55,947 bases of DNA from Rhizobium sp. Q54 (GTDB taxonomy: Bacteria; Pseudomonadota; Alphaproteobacteria; ATCC43930; CGMCC-115725): contig CAMATN010000015.1 of NCBI GenBank assembly GCA_945861155.1, forward strand, positions 1 through 55,947, read 5' to 3'. Position 1 is the first letter of the stretch; each line of letters begins with the position of its first letter. Positions 7,769 to 15,607 of the stretch are shown here, piece after piece. The notes below the pieces were generated by a model. The model saw only the letters and a list, made by a program, of their open reading frames with translations. It had not been told where the DNA came from and did no database searches. The position numbers and the translations under genes are program-made.

Positions 7769-7947
7769 TGTGCTCGGTTTCCTGCCTAGGTGCCAATTAG
7801 GTGCGCAAAGCCGGTGCGCTTCGGTGAGACAAGGTGCGGCGCTCAATGGAGCATATCATGCCCAAACGGGAAAAAATACAATGAAAGCCATATACTTAGA
7901 GTGTCACCATGGGTCACCATGCGACACGGTGAGGGAGGGATTTTAGT
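7769..7947. promoter_or_regulatory. Integrase upstream region with iterated GGTGC and a 10-bp tandem repeat
   Basis: GGTGC occurs four times at 7789, 7800, 7813 and 7833, close to the integrase start, which could be arm-type binding sites for Int or AlpA. Further right, GTCACCATGG/GTCACCATGC forms a 10-bp tandem repeat at 7903-7922, flanked by GTGTC and GACAC. This sits just before the amidohydrolase gene and could mark the element's right boundary or an operator. No tRNA cloverleaf is visible. The role of these repeats is inference. Confidence 0.35.
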
Positions 7948-9033
7948 ATGCTGTTCACATGCCTGCCCGAAGGGGCGCAGATCCCGGGACGCTTCCCGGG
8001 GCCGACGCACGCGCGCGGCAAATGGTTCACGGTCGACATCCATTGCCATGTGCTGTGCGCGAAGGCCGAGGAGATGGTCGCCGGCGCGGGCCTGACGATG
8101 GACTGGCAGCCGCGACACCAATTCGCCAACGAGCACACCCGCGAGGTCAATCGCGAGCAGGGGCGGCGCACCCGCATCCAGTTCACCGACATCGCGACCC
8201 GGCTCGCCGACATGGACCGCATGGGGATCGACATCCAGGCGATCACCCCCTCGCCGGCGCAGACCTTCTACAGCGTCCCGCCCGATCTCGGCATCGAAAC
8301 CGCGCGGGTCGTCAACGACAACATCGCCGACATCTGCGGCAAGCACCCGGACCGCTTCGTCGGGCTCGGCACGGTGCCGTTCCAAGCGCCCGAGCTGGCG
8401 GTCGCCGAACTCGACCGGCTGCACAAATCCCTGGGGCTGCGTGGCATCGAGATCGCCACCAACGTCGCCGGCGCCGATCTGTCGGAGCCGCGCTTTCGCC
8501 CGATCTTCGCGCGCGCCGAGGAACTCGGCCTCGTCCTCTTCATGCACCCGACCGGGTTTCCCGAGGCCGGGCGGTTCCGCGACCATTATTTGACCAATGT
8601 CATCGGCAACCCGCTCGACACGACGGTCGCGGTGCATCACCTGATCTTCGGCGGCGTATTGCACGACCACCCTAATTTGAAGCTGGTGCTGTCGCATGGC
8701 GGCGGCTATCTGCCGGCCTATTCCGGGCGCATCGACCATGCCGCGTCGGCCCGGCCCGACACCTGCGAGTGCATCCGCCACATGCCGACGACCTACCTGA
8801 AGCGGCTCTATTTCGACACGATCGTCTACACCCACCACCAGCTCGAATATCTGATCGAGCAATACGGCGCCGACCATGTGCTGATGGGCACCGACTACCC
8901 GGCCGACATGGGCGAGGTTGACCCCGTCGGCTTTGTCGAGGGCGCGTCCGGGCTCGACGATGCCGAGCGCCGCGCGATCCTTGGCAACAACGCCGCGCGG
9001 CTGCTCAACATCGAAATCCCGGCACGGCGATAG
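7948..9033 (+). CDS. ACMSD-like metal-dependent amidohydrolase, copy 1
   Basis: The 361-residue protein belongs to amidohydrolase-2, the group of aminocarboxymuconate-semialdehyde decarboxylase and gamma-resorcylate decarboxylase. Predicted metal and catalytic residues are H32-x-H34 (DIHCHV), H200 (LFMHPTG), H250 (LSHGGGY) and D316 (MGTDYPADMG). It probably acts on a carboxylated aromatic or semialdehyde intermediate in the cytoplasm by decarboxylation or hydrolysis. A GGGAGGG ribosome site precedes the ATG. An unusual 28-residue N-terminal extension (PGRFPGPTHARGKWF) is shared with the next gene, which is a close paralogue 14 bases downstream. The substrate is unknown. This is the first gene beyond the integrase end of the element. 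Confidence 0.85.
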   Translation: MLFTCLPEGAQIPGRFPGPTHARGKWFTVDIHCHVLCAKAEEMVAGAGLTMDWQPRHQFANEHTREVNREQGRRTRIQFTDIATRLADMDRMGIDIQAITPSPAQTFYSVPPDLGIETARVVNDNIADICGKHPDRFVGLGTVPFQAPELAVAELDRLHKSLGLRGIEIATNVAGADLSEPRFRPIFARAEELGLVLFMHPTGFPEAGRFRDHYLTNVIGNPLDTTVAVHHLIFGGVLHDHPNLKLVLSHGGGYLPAYSGRIDHAASARPDTCECIRHMPTTYLKRLYFDTIVYTHHQLEYLIEQYGADHVLMGTDYPADMGEVDPVGFVEGASGLDDAERRAILGNNAARLLNIEIPARR

Positions 9034-9047
9034 AAGGGGGTGGGGTC

Positions 9048-10133
9048 ATGCTGTTCACCTGCGCGCCACCGGGGACCGCGATCCCCGGACGCTTCCCGGG
9101 TCCGGCCCATGCTCGCGGCAAATGGTTCGCGATCGACATTCACTGCCATGTGCGCAGCGACACGGCCGCCGCGATGGTTGCGGGCAACGAGGCCGTGTCG
9201 CGCTGGTTTCTCGAAACCCAAGCCAGCCCGACGAGCCAGGCGCAGAACCGTGCCAACGGCGAGCGGACCCGTCTGCAGGGCAATTCGCCCGAGCAGCGCA
9301 TCGCCGACATGGACCTGATGGGCATCGACATCCAGGCGATCTCGCCGGCGCCGCGCCAGACCTATTACGGTGCCGACCCCGATCTCGGCCTGGCCACGTC
9401 GCGCGCGATCAACGACTTCATCGCCGACATCTGCGGTCGCCATCCCGACCGTTTCGTCGGTCTCGGCACGGTGCCGTTCCAGGCGCCCGAGCTGGCGCTG
9501 GCCGAACTCGACCGGCTGCACAAATCGCTCGGCTTCCGCGGCATCGAGATCATGACCCATGTCGCCGGCGAGGATCTGTCGGCCGAGCGCTTCCGTCCGA
9601 TCTTCGCGCGCTGCGAGGAATTGGGGCTGCTCGTCTTCATGCACCCCGACGGGTTTACCGAGGCGGGGCGTTTCCATGACCATTATTTCGCCAACGTCAT
9701 CGGCAACCCGCTCGATACGACGGTGGCGGTCCATCACCTGATCTTTGGCGGGGTGTTGCAGGACTACCCCAATCTGAAGCTGGTTCTAGCGCATGGCGGC
9801 GGCTATTTGCCGGCCTATTCCGGCCGCATCGACCATGCCGCCTCGGCCCGACCCGATTGCTGCGCGCATCTGCGCGAAATGCCGACGACGTACCTGAAGC
9901 GGCTCTATTTCGACGCGCTGGTCTACACCCACCACCAGCTCGAATACCTGGTCGAGCAGTACGGCGCCGACCACATCCTGATGGGCACCGACTACCCGGC
10001 CGACATGGGCGAAATCGATCCGATCGGCTTTATCGAAGGCGCCCGGGGCCTCGACGACGCCGCCCGCCGCGCGATCCTCGGCCACAACGCCGCGCGGCTG
10101 CTCAACATCGAGGTGCCGCCGGCCGCGGGGTAG
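9048..10133 (+). CDS. ACMSD-like metal-dependent amidohydrolase, copy 2
   Basis: This protein has the same length as the preceding one (361 residues) and is highly similar throughout, with HCH near 32-34, MHPDGF, AHGGGYLPAY and MGTDYPADMG conserved. The two therefore arose by tandem duplication. Differences cluster in about residues 36-75 (DTAAAMVAGNEAVSRWFLET against AKAEEMVAGAGLTMDWQPRH), a region that probably shapes the substrate pocket. The pair may handle two related substrates. The 14-base gap with a GGGGTGGGG ribosome site indicates one operon. Reaction and substrate are not established. A ring-cleavage cluster lies nearby at 12.5-14.6 kb, so a role in aromatic catabolism is plausible. 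Confidence 0.85.
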   Translation: MLFTCAPPGTAIPGRFPGPAHARGKWFAIDIHCHVRSDTAAAMVAGNEAVSRWFLETQASPTSQAQNRANGERTRLQGNSPEQRIADMDLMGIDIQAISPAPRQTYYGADPDLGLATSRAINDFIADICGRHPDRFVGLGTVPFQAPELALAELDRLHKSLGFRGIEIMTHVAGEDLSAERFRPIFARCEELGLLVFMHPDGFTEAGRFHDHYFANVIGNPLDTTVAVHHLIFGGVLQDYPNLKLVLAHGGGYLPAYSGRIDHAASARPDCCAHLREMPTTYLKRLYFDALVYTHHQLEYLVEQYGADHILMGTDYPADMGEIDPIGFIEGARGLDDAARRAILGHNAARLLNIEVPPAAG

Positions 10134-10168
10134 CGTGGCATTGAAGACGCAGTCATCCGTGGGGCCCG

Positions 10169-11368
10169 CTATGAATTACCAACTTCACGTCCCCGTGCGC
10201 GAATCTCGGATGAGGAGGTGTCAAAGCGGAAACGATGCTCGGGGATTTCGGTGAAGAGATCGGCATAACGCCGCGGCACGGAGATGTCGTTCAGCGCGCG
10301 TACGCGCCCCGCCGCGTCGATGCGCACGGCCACCAGAAAGCTGCCCCCGGAATTGGCGATTTCCTCAAGCGCCAGGTGCATTCGAGCCTCGTCATCGCCA
10401 TAATATTGCGGCTCAAACAGCCGCTCTGCCGTATCCACGCCGACCACAAAAATAGCCCCCGGAAACAAGCGCGACTTTTCGACGAAGGTCGGCGCTCTGG
10501 TCAGTTCGACCGGCGACTTCCAGGCGAATTGCGCGAGCCGGTGTCTGACCGTCTCGCCCGCCAGCGGCGGCTTGTCGACGTTCGTGACCGAGATTTCGAA
10601 CGCCAAGGAAAGCTGCGTGAGCTCTTCGGCGGCCCGCGCCAGCAATACATGTCCCTCGTGCATCGGGTTGAAAGAACCTGGGAACAGCACTGAGGGAAGC
10701 GGCGCCGACAGCATCATTTGACCATCGGGCTGGACGGTGACGCGATCGACTTCGCCCGCCAAGAGCCGATCGATCGGATCCACGGAAGCGACACCCCTCT
10801 CCGGAAAGACTGCCTCCGCATAATGTTCATCGGCATCGCAGAGGCTGCGCGGCGACGGTGCGGCAACCCCGCACGCGCGGGCCAGCCACAGGACGATCGC
10901 GCGCGCAACGAGGTCTTCTTCAGCGGCGCGATCGCGTCGGCCCTTGGCCAGGACGCAAGTGCAATGCGCGATGCCGGCGGAGTTGGCGAATGCGATATGA
11001 AATCGATGCTCGCCTTTACGCGGGCGATCGCTGACCAGTGCCGCCGTCGCCCCCAGGCCAACCAGATCGGGGCCCGCCCCAACGCTCGTGCTCGGCACCA
11101 GCTTGGCGGCGCGTGCCCGTGCGGTTCGGGCCATCGCGATTGTGGTGTCGGAGCTGCACGCCTGTGCCGGCGCAAAGCCCAGAAACATCTCAAGCGCCAG
11201 CGCGTCGTAGGGAATTTGCGCCTCGAGCAGCAACCGAGAGCCGCCGGGAACCCGAAGCAACTCGCCGACCGCCCCACTGCCGCCCCCGGTGATCGCGAGT
11301 GCGGCCTTGCGGCCGGACCCGTGCAATGTGGAGATCAATTGTTGCCACGCGGCGTCCGACGGGCTCAT
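10169..11368 (-). CDS. CinA-like domain fused to nucleotidylyltransferase
   Basis: The ATG at 11368 (MSPSDAAWQQL) gives 399 residues. An earlier ATG adds 22 residues without clear function. The N-terminal part (about 10-165) resembles the CinA C-terminal domain (NMN deamidase fold): ITGGGSGAVGELLRVPGGSR, then AQIPYDALALEMFLG and LVGLGATAALVSD. The C-terminal part (about 225-395) is a nucleotidylyltransferase with FPGSFNPMHEGH (H237 and H240 of the HxGH motif) and a closing TSSSEIRARG motif like ISSTxxR. The parts might serve NAD metabolism or repair, since CinA and NadD both act on nicotinate or nicotinamide mononucleotide. That is inference. It stands alone. Confidence 0.75.
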   Translation of the reverse strand: MSPSDAAWQQLISTLHGSGRKAALAITGGGSGAVGELLRVPGGSRLLLEAQIPYDALALEMFLGFAPAQACSSDTTIAMARTARARAAKLVPSTSVGAGPDLVGLGATAALVSDRPRKGEHRFHIAFANSAGIAHCTCVLAKGRRDRAAEEDLVARAIVLWLARACGVAAPSPRSLCDADEHYAEAVFPERGVASVDPIDRLLAGEVDRVTVQPDGQMMLSAPLPSVLFPGSFNPMHEGHVLLARAAEELTQLSLAFEISVTNVDKPPLAGETVRHRLAQFAWKSPVELTRAPTFVEKSRLFPGAIFVVGVDTAERLFEPQYYGDDEARMHLALEEIANSGGSFLVAVRIDAAGRVRALNDISVPRRYADLFTEIPEHRFRFDTSSSEIRARGREVGNS

Positions 11369-11485
11369 GGGGTGTCCGTGGTCCGAAGCTGAAAATACCT
11401 CGCGAACGGTGAAAGACAGTTCGGACAGAGTCAACAGAGTGCATGGCTTGCCAGCAAAGCGGCCGGCGTGCCGTTCTCCATTGGG

Positions 11486-12388
11486 TCAGCCGGCTGCCGC
11501 CGCGATCAGCAGGTCGCGGAACCAGGCTTGCGCCGGCTCGCTGGTGGCGCGGCGGTGCCAGGCCATCGACACGGTCACCGAGAGATCGAGCGGCAGTTGC
11601 ACGATCTCGATCTCGGCCGTGGCGGCGATCTGCTCGGCGACCCGGCGCGGCACGGTCGCGACCAGTTGCGACGCCGCGAGCGCGACCGGCAGCGCCAGAT
11701 AGGTCGCGACCAACAGCGAAATGCGGCGCGTCAGCCCAAACCCCGCGAGGGTCCCGTCGATCGCGCCCGAGGTGGCGCCGCGCGGCGAGACCAGCACATG
11801 GTTCGCCGCCGCATATTCCTCGAGCGACAGCGGCACCGCCGCGATCGGATGATTGCGCCGGGCGATCAGCACGAACGGGTCGCGCAACAGCACCACCGCC
11901 TCGAAACGCGCCGGCAGCGGGGCGCCGAGACGCGCGACGGCGACATCGATCGCGCCGCGGTCGAGTTGCTCGGCGGCTTCGGCGCCGGTCAGCGGCGTCA
12001 GGCGCAGCGTCGCGCCTGGAGCTTCGCGGGCAAAGGCCTCGGCGAGGCGGCCGACCAGCGCGACCTCGGCATATTCGGCCATGCCGGCGGTAAAGATGCC
12101 CGTACTCTTGGCCGGGTCGAAGCCGATGCCGAGGTTGAGCGCCGCCTCGATATGGCCGATCGCCGCCGAGACCAGAGGGGCGATCTCGCGGGCGCGAGCC
12201 GTCGGTTCCATCCGGGTCGGGGTGCGGACGAACAGATCGTCGGCGAACAGGGCGCGCAGGCGCGACAACGCATGGCTCATCGCCGGCTGCGACAGCCCGA
12301 TCCGGCCGGCGGCGCGGGTCACGGCGCGCTCGCTCATCAGCGCGTCGAACGCTTTCAGCAGGTTGAGATCGACCGCGCGAATATCCAT
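11486..12388 (-). CDS. LysR-family transcriptional regulator
   Basis: With the start at MDIRAVDLNLLKAF the protein has 300 residues, typical for the family. The helix-turn-helix is ERAVTRAAGRIGLSQPAMSH, followed by the canonical ALSRLRALFADDLFVRTP. The rest is the inducer-binding domain. An extended frame upstream has no LysR character. It is divergent from the VOC dioxygenase gene, with a T-N11-A box in between, so it likely controls the three dioxygenase genes in response to an aromatic intermediate and represses itself. The effector is not known. Confidence 0.9.
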   Translation of the reverse strand: MDIRAVDLNLLKAFDALMSERAVTRAAGRIGLSQPAMSHALSRLRALFADDLFVRTPTRMEPTARAREIAPLVSAAIGHIEAALNLGIGFDPAKSTGIFTAGMAEYAEVALVGRLAEAFAREAPGATLRLTPLTGAEAAEQLDRGAIDVAVARLGAPLPARFEAVVLLRDPFVLIARRNHPIAAVPLSLEEYAAANHVLVSPRGATSGAIDGTLAGFGLTRRISLLVATYLALPVALAASQLVATVPRRVAEQIAATAEIEIVQLPLDLSVTVSMAWHRRATSEPAQAWFRDLLIAAAAG

Positions 12389-12409
12389 CCAGCGAATGAA
12401 TACTATATC

Positions 12410-12424
12410 ATCAATCGATTTGAT
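12410..12424. promoter_or_regulatory. Candidate LysR operator (T-N11-A)
   Basis: The dyad ATCAA-TCGAT-TTGAT fits the LysR consensus T-N11-A (T12411 to A12423). It lies 22 bases upstream of the LysR start and about 60 upstream of the VOC start, the expected placement for a divergent autoregulated operator. The surrounding stretch is AT-rich compared with the flanking genes. Confidence 0.65.
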
Positions 12425-12484
12425 AGATGGTCGCCGGTGCTGTCTTATGGCCTCTGCGAACAACCCGAACGGGAGCACCCACCC

Positions 12485-13030
12485 ATGTCAGCCGAAGCAG
12501 CGCCGCGCCTGAGCCATGTCGGGCTCTACGTCCACGACGTGCCCGTTATGATCGATTTCTACACCAAGGTTCTGGGCTTCGTGGTCAGCGACGGCGCGGA
12601 GGACGGCCGCATCACGTTCCTCTCCCGCAACCCGAGCGACCACCACCAGGTCGTGCTGGTGCGCGGCCGCACCACCGATACCGCGACGCCGATGGTGCAG
12701 CAGGTCTCGTTCAACGTCGAGACGCTCGCCAACGTCCAGCGCGCTTTCCGCAAGGTGCGCGAGGCCGGCTGTAAGGTCATCGATCCGCGGTGCCACGGCA
12801 ATGCCTGGTCGGTCTATTTCAGCGATCCCGAAGGCAACCGCATCGAGATGTTCTGCGACACGCCGTGGTACGTGCCGCAGCCGCTCGGCTATGAGATCGA
12901 CCTCGACAAATCCGAGGACGAATTGTTCCGTGAGACCGAAGCCGATTGCCGGGGACGCGAGGGCTTCAAGCCGATGGAGGAATGGCGCGCCGAGATCAGC
13001 AAGAAGATCGCGGCCAAACTCGAAGCGTAA
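12485..13030 (+). CDS. VOC-family extradiol dioxygenase-like protein
   Basis: The ATG at 12485 (MSAEAAPRLSHVGLYV) starts a 181-residue protein. The frame stays open far upstream only because it runs antisense to the LysR gene. It has two beta-alpha-beta-beta-beta modules of the vicinal oxygen chelate fold: LSHVGLYVHDVPVMIDFYTK and the closing DHHQVVLV, then VSFNVETLANVQRAFRKVRE and DPEGNRIEMFCDTPW. H11 and E121 are the likely metal ligands. It resembles catechol 2,3-dioxygenase and BphC-type enzymes that open a catecholic ring. The extra C-terminal helix (EEWRAEISKKIAAKLEA) is not part of the core. It is followed 29 bases later by a second dioxygenase-type gene. Confidence 0.85.
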   Translation: MSAEAAPRLSHVGLYVHDVPVMIDFYTKVLGFVVSDGAEDGRITFLSRNPSDHHQVVLVRGRTTDTATPMVQQVSFNVETLANVQRAFRKVREAGCKVIDPRCHGNAWSVYFSDPEGNRIEMFCDTPWYVPQPLGYEIDLDKSEDELFRETEADCRGREGFKPMEEWRAEISKKIAAKLEA

Positions 13031-13059
13031 ATCAATCGACTTCAGCAGGAGGTTTTCCG

Positions 13060-13431
13060 ATGACCGAAAACAAAGGCTATCACGCTCACGTCTATTACAA
13101 CCAAGCCACCAAGCCGACCGCAGAACGCCTGCGCGACACGATCGTCGGCAAGTTCAAGGTCGAGCCCGGAGTGTTGAGCGACGAACCGCGCGGCCCACAC
13201 CCGATCTCGCAGTTCGCCGTGATCTTCGAGGCGCCGGCGTTCCAGGACATCGTGCCCTGGCTGATGCTGAACCGCGAGGGCCTCGACGTGCTCGTGCATC
13301 CGCTGACCGAAAGCTCCTACGACGACCACAGCAAGAACGCGCTGTGGCTCGGCACGCCGGTACCGATGCGGCTCGACATCCTGCGCCCGAAATACAGCGA
13401 AAGCCTGCTGCCAAGCGCCCAACGGGCGTAA
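13060..13431 (+). CDS. DOPA 4,5-dioxygenase-like protein
   Basis: A GCAGGAGG ribosome site precedes the ATG at 13060, which gives 123 residues. The sequence matches the bacterial DOPA 4,5-dioxygenase family: YHAHVYYNQATKPTAERLRD at the N-terminus, GPHPISQFAVIF in the middle and VLVHPLTESSYDDHSKNALW near the end. The conserved histidines in HAH, GPH, VHP and DDH are the probable metal or substrate ligands. Family members open 3,4-dihydroxyphenyl compounds such as L-DOPA or related catechols. It lies in the same operon as the VOC enzyme and may process an alternative substrate or a co-product. A 32-bp-arm palindrome separates it from the third dioxygenase gene. Confidence 0.85.
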   Translation: MTENKGYHAHVYYNQATKPTAERLRDTIVGKFKVEPGVLSDEPRGPHPISQFAVIFEAPAFQDIVPWLMLNREGLDVLVHPLTESSYDDHSKNALWLGTPVPMRLDILRPKYSESLLPSAQRA

Positions 13432-13444
13432 AAAGAAGAACATC

Positions 13445-13534
13445 TCACCGCGGAGGACGCCGAGGATGCGCAGAGGACGCGAAGGCAATGAGTCCTTTGC
13501 GACCTCTGCGCATCCTCGGCGTCCTCCGCGGTGA
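13445..13534. repeat. Long perfect inverted repeat
   Basis: Two exact 32-base arms (starting TCACCGCGGAGGACGCCGAG) flank a 26-base loop. The unit contains no gene, and it resembles a family of short palindromic intergenic elements. Its position between two genes of one operon could reduce expression of the downstream LigB-type gene or act as a processing site. Confidence 0.9.
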
Positions 13535-13563
13535 AGCGTTAGTTTTTTTTAGGGAGGACGGCG

Positions 13564-14631
13564 ATGGGCGAGATCCTGGGAGTGGGCTGCACGCATCGGC
13601 CATTGATGCTGCGCCCCGATGAAGACTGGACCTTTATGATGCGCGCCGCCCTCGACGACCCGGCGATGCCGGCGGAGATGAAGGACCCGGCGCGCTGGCC
13701 GGCGCCGTTGCGCGCCGAGCTCGGCAACGATTGGGGCACCGCGTCGGCGACGCGTGGGCGCGAAGTCTACCGCGCCCATTTCGCCGAGGCGCGGCGCGTG
13801 ATCGACGAATTCGAGCCCGACCTTGTCGTGATGTGGGGCGACGACCAGTACGAGAACTTCAAGGAAGACATCGTCCCGCCATTCGCGGTCCTCGCCTATG
13901 ACGACCAGGAATTGCAGCCCTGGCTGCACCGCCGCTCGCCGTGGAACCCGTGGAACGAGCCGGCCGACACGACACTCACGGTGAAGGGCCACCGCGAAGC
14001 CGGCAAATATCTGGCGACGGGGCTGATCGAGGCCGGCATCGACGCCGGCTATGCCTACAAGCCGCTGCACCACCCGATGGGGCACGCTTTCCTCAACACG
14101 GTGCTGTTGCTCGACGACGAGCGCCGCGGCTTCGACTATCCGCTGGTGCAGTTCTCGGTGAATTGCTACGGCCGCCGGGTCAATGCCGCGCGCGGGTTGC
14201 GCCTGCCGCTGGCGATGCGCGACGACATTCGCGACCTCGACTCGCAACTGTTCGATCCGCCGGGACCCAACCCGCATCGCTGCATGGAGGTCGGCGCCGC
14301 CGCCGCTCGCATCATGGCCGAAAGCCCGTGGCGGGTCGCGTTCGTCGCGTCGTCGAGCTGGTCGCACTCGTTTTTAACCGAAAAGAACTACCAGCTGTGG
14401 CCCGATGTGGCCGCCGACCGGGCGCTCTATGACGCGCTCGAAACCGGCGATTACGCAGCCTGGCACCGCTATACGACCGCCCAGATCGAGGATAGCGGCC
14501 AGCACGAGGTCTTGAACTGGTTCTGCCTGTTGGGCGCGATGGAGGCGCTCGGCCGCAAGCCCGACAAGGCGACCTTTATCGAAACCTGGGCCTTCGTCTC
14601 GCCGGTCGTCTTCGCGTACTACCAGGCATAA
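13564..14631 (+). CDS. LigB-type (class III) extradiol dioxygenase
   Basis: A 355-residue member of the protocatechuate 4,5-/gallate dioxygenase catalytic-subunit family. Early residues GVGCTHRPLM carry a metal-binding histidine, and VVMWGDDQYENFKED matches the second metal site. Further motifs are YKPLHHPMGHAFLNTV and FVASSSWSHSF, whose histidine would be catalytic. The family uses Fe(II) and O2 to open catecholic rings. This single subunit has no LigA-like small partner nearby, but many single-subunit relatives are known. It probably acts in the same pathway as the two upstream dioxygenases under the LysR regulator. Substrate not determined. Confidence 0.85.
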   Translation: MGEILGVGCTHRPLMLRPDEDWTFMMRAALDDPAMPAEMKDPARWPAPLRAELGNDWGTASATRGREVYRAHFAEARRVIDEFEPDLVVMWGDDQYENFKEDIVPPFAVLAYDDQELQPWLHRRSPWNPWNEPADTTLTVKGHREAGKYLATGLIEAGIDAGYAYKPLHHPMGHAFLNTVLLLDDERRGFDYPLVQFSVNCYGRRVNAARGLRLPLAMRDDIRDLDSQLFDPPGPNPHRCMEVGAAAARIMAESPWRVAFVASSSWSHSFLTEKNYQLWPDVAADRALYDALETGDYAAWHRYTTAQIEDSGQHEVLNWFCLLGAMEALGRKPDKATFIETWAFVSPVVFAYYQA

Positions 14632-14637
14632 GAGAAC

Positions 14638-14725
14638 CCCCACCCCAACCCTCCCCCGCTTGCGGGGGAGGGGGCGCGCTGCGACCTGAACACTCCCTCC
14701 CCCGCAAGCGGGGGAGGGTTGGGGT
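14638..14725. repeat. CCCCAACCCTCCCCC-type palindromic element
   Basis: Left arm (CCCACCCCAACCCTCCCCCG) and right arm (CGGGGGAGGGTTGGGGT) are complementary, and each also carries a GCTTGCGGG/CCCGCAAGC hairpin. The same family recurs at 42857-42980 and, in part, at about 26406-26450. It sits between the convergent dioxygenase and enoyl-CoA hydratase genes and may terminate transcription from both sides. Confidence 0.9.
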
Positions 14726-15483
14726 CACCGGTACTCCGGCTTCCGCTTTTCCAGGAACGCGGCAACCCCCTCGGCGAAATGCGGGCTGGCGCGCACCCTG
14801 TCGCCGAGTTCCTGCTCCAATGCCTCGCGGCCGCGCGCGTAATCGGCGATCCCGTCGCTGATCTGGGTTCGCACCGCCTGCACCGCCGATGGGCTGTTAG
14901 CCGCGATCACCGCAGCCGTTTCGAATGCCCACGGCATCAGCCGCTCGCGCTCGACAACCCGGTTGACCAGCCCGACTCGCTCGGCAAAACCGGCATCGAC
15001 CAGCCGCCCCGTAAGCAGCAGATCCATCGCGTGGACATGACCGATCTGCTGCGCGAGCTTCACGGTGGCGCCGCCGAACGGATAGATCGACCATTTGACC
15101 TCGGGCAGGCCGAAGCGAGCCTCGGGCGAAGCGGCGCGGATATCGGTCGACAACAGCAGTTCGAGCCCGCCGGCGACGCAATCGCCATTGACCGCGGCGA
15201 CGATCGGCTTCGAGAATGGCGTATTCTTCAACAGCGCGCGGCTGACGACACGCGCCAATTCCGGGGAGGCGCTCAAATCGCCACCGAGATCGGCGCCTGA
15301 CGAAAAGGCGCGCTCGCCGGCCCCGGTCAGCACGACAACGCGACAGTCGGCATCGTCGTCGAGCCGGTCCCACAATTCGGCGAGGTCAGCCATCATTGCC
15401 CGCGTCATCGCGTTGCGGCGCGGCTCGTTGGCGATCGTCACGATGGCGATGTGCCGCTCGCGCGTCTCGACCCGAATTTCCAT
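14725..15483 (-). CDS. Enoyl-CoA hydratase/isomerase family protein
   Basis: The start at MEIRVETRERHIAIV gives 252 residues, normal for crotonases, while an upstream ATG adds 12 poor residues. The oxyanion-hole motif is GERAFSSGADLGGD, and the second loop has AAVNGDCVAGGLELLL. SPEARFGLPEVKWSIYPFGG carries the catalytic glutamate of hydratases. A CoA-bound acyl chain is therefore the substrate, as in beta-oxidation or aromatic ring-fission product processing. It is convergent with the LigB-type gene, and its stop codon touches the palindromic repeat that separates them. Exact substrate unknown. Confidence 0.85.
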   Translation of the reverse strand: MEIRVETRERHIAIVTIANEPRRNAMTRAMMADLAELWDRLDDDADCRVVVLTGAGERAFSSGADLGGDLSASPELARVVSRALLKNTPFSKPIVAAVNGDCVAGGLELLLSTDIRAASPEARFGLPEVKWSIYPFGGATVKLAQQIGHVHAMDLLLTGRLVDAGFAERVGLVNRVVERERLMPWAFETAAVIAANSPSAVQAVRTQISDGIADYARGREALEQELGDRVRASPHFAEGVAAFLEKRKPEYR

Positions 15484-15535
15484 CGTCAGCGCTCCCGGCG
15501 TCGTGGCCTCGCGGTGCACACTCTAACAGAGCATG

Positions 15536-15565
15536 AAAACGCGCCGGCAGCTTGCTGCCGGCGCG
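15536..15565 (-). terminator. Hairpin terminator
   Basis: On the reverse strand the stem GCGCCGGCAG/CTGCCGGCGC with a CAAG loop is followed by GTTTTC. It lies downstream of the small exported protein gene, at the expected end of its transcript. Confidence 0.7.
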
Positions 15566-15607
15566 CCAGTGCCGTGGGTCGGTGTTGGATCAGGCGATGG
15601 GCGGCCC

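Noticed and set aside
7769-7947. tRNA gene as integration target
   Set aside because: No acceptor stem, anticodon loop or GTTCGAATC-type T-loop can be found near the integrase.
11468-12484. N-terminal extension of the VOC dioxygenase by 339 codons
   Set aside because: The extension is antisense to the LysR gene and has no domain. The real start is the ATG at 12485.
14638-14725. Rho-independent terminator only
   Set aside because: It has no T-tract and recurs at other places with variable loops, so it is better described as a repeat element that may have a terminator effect.
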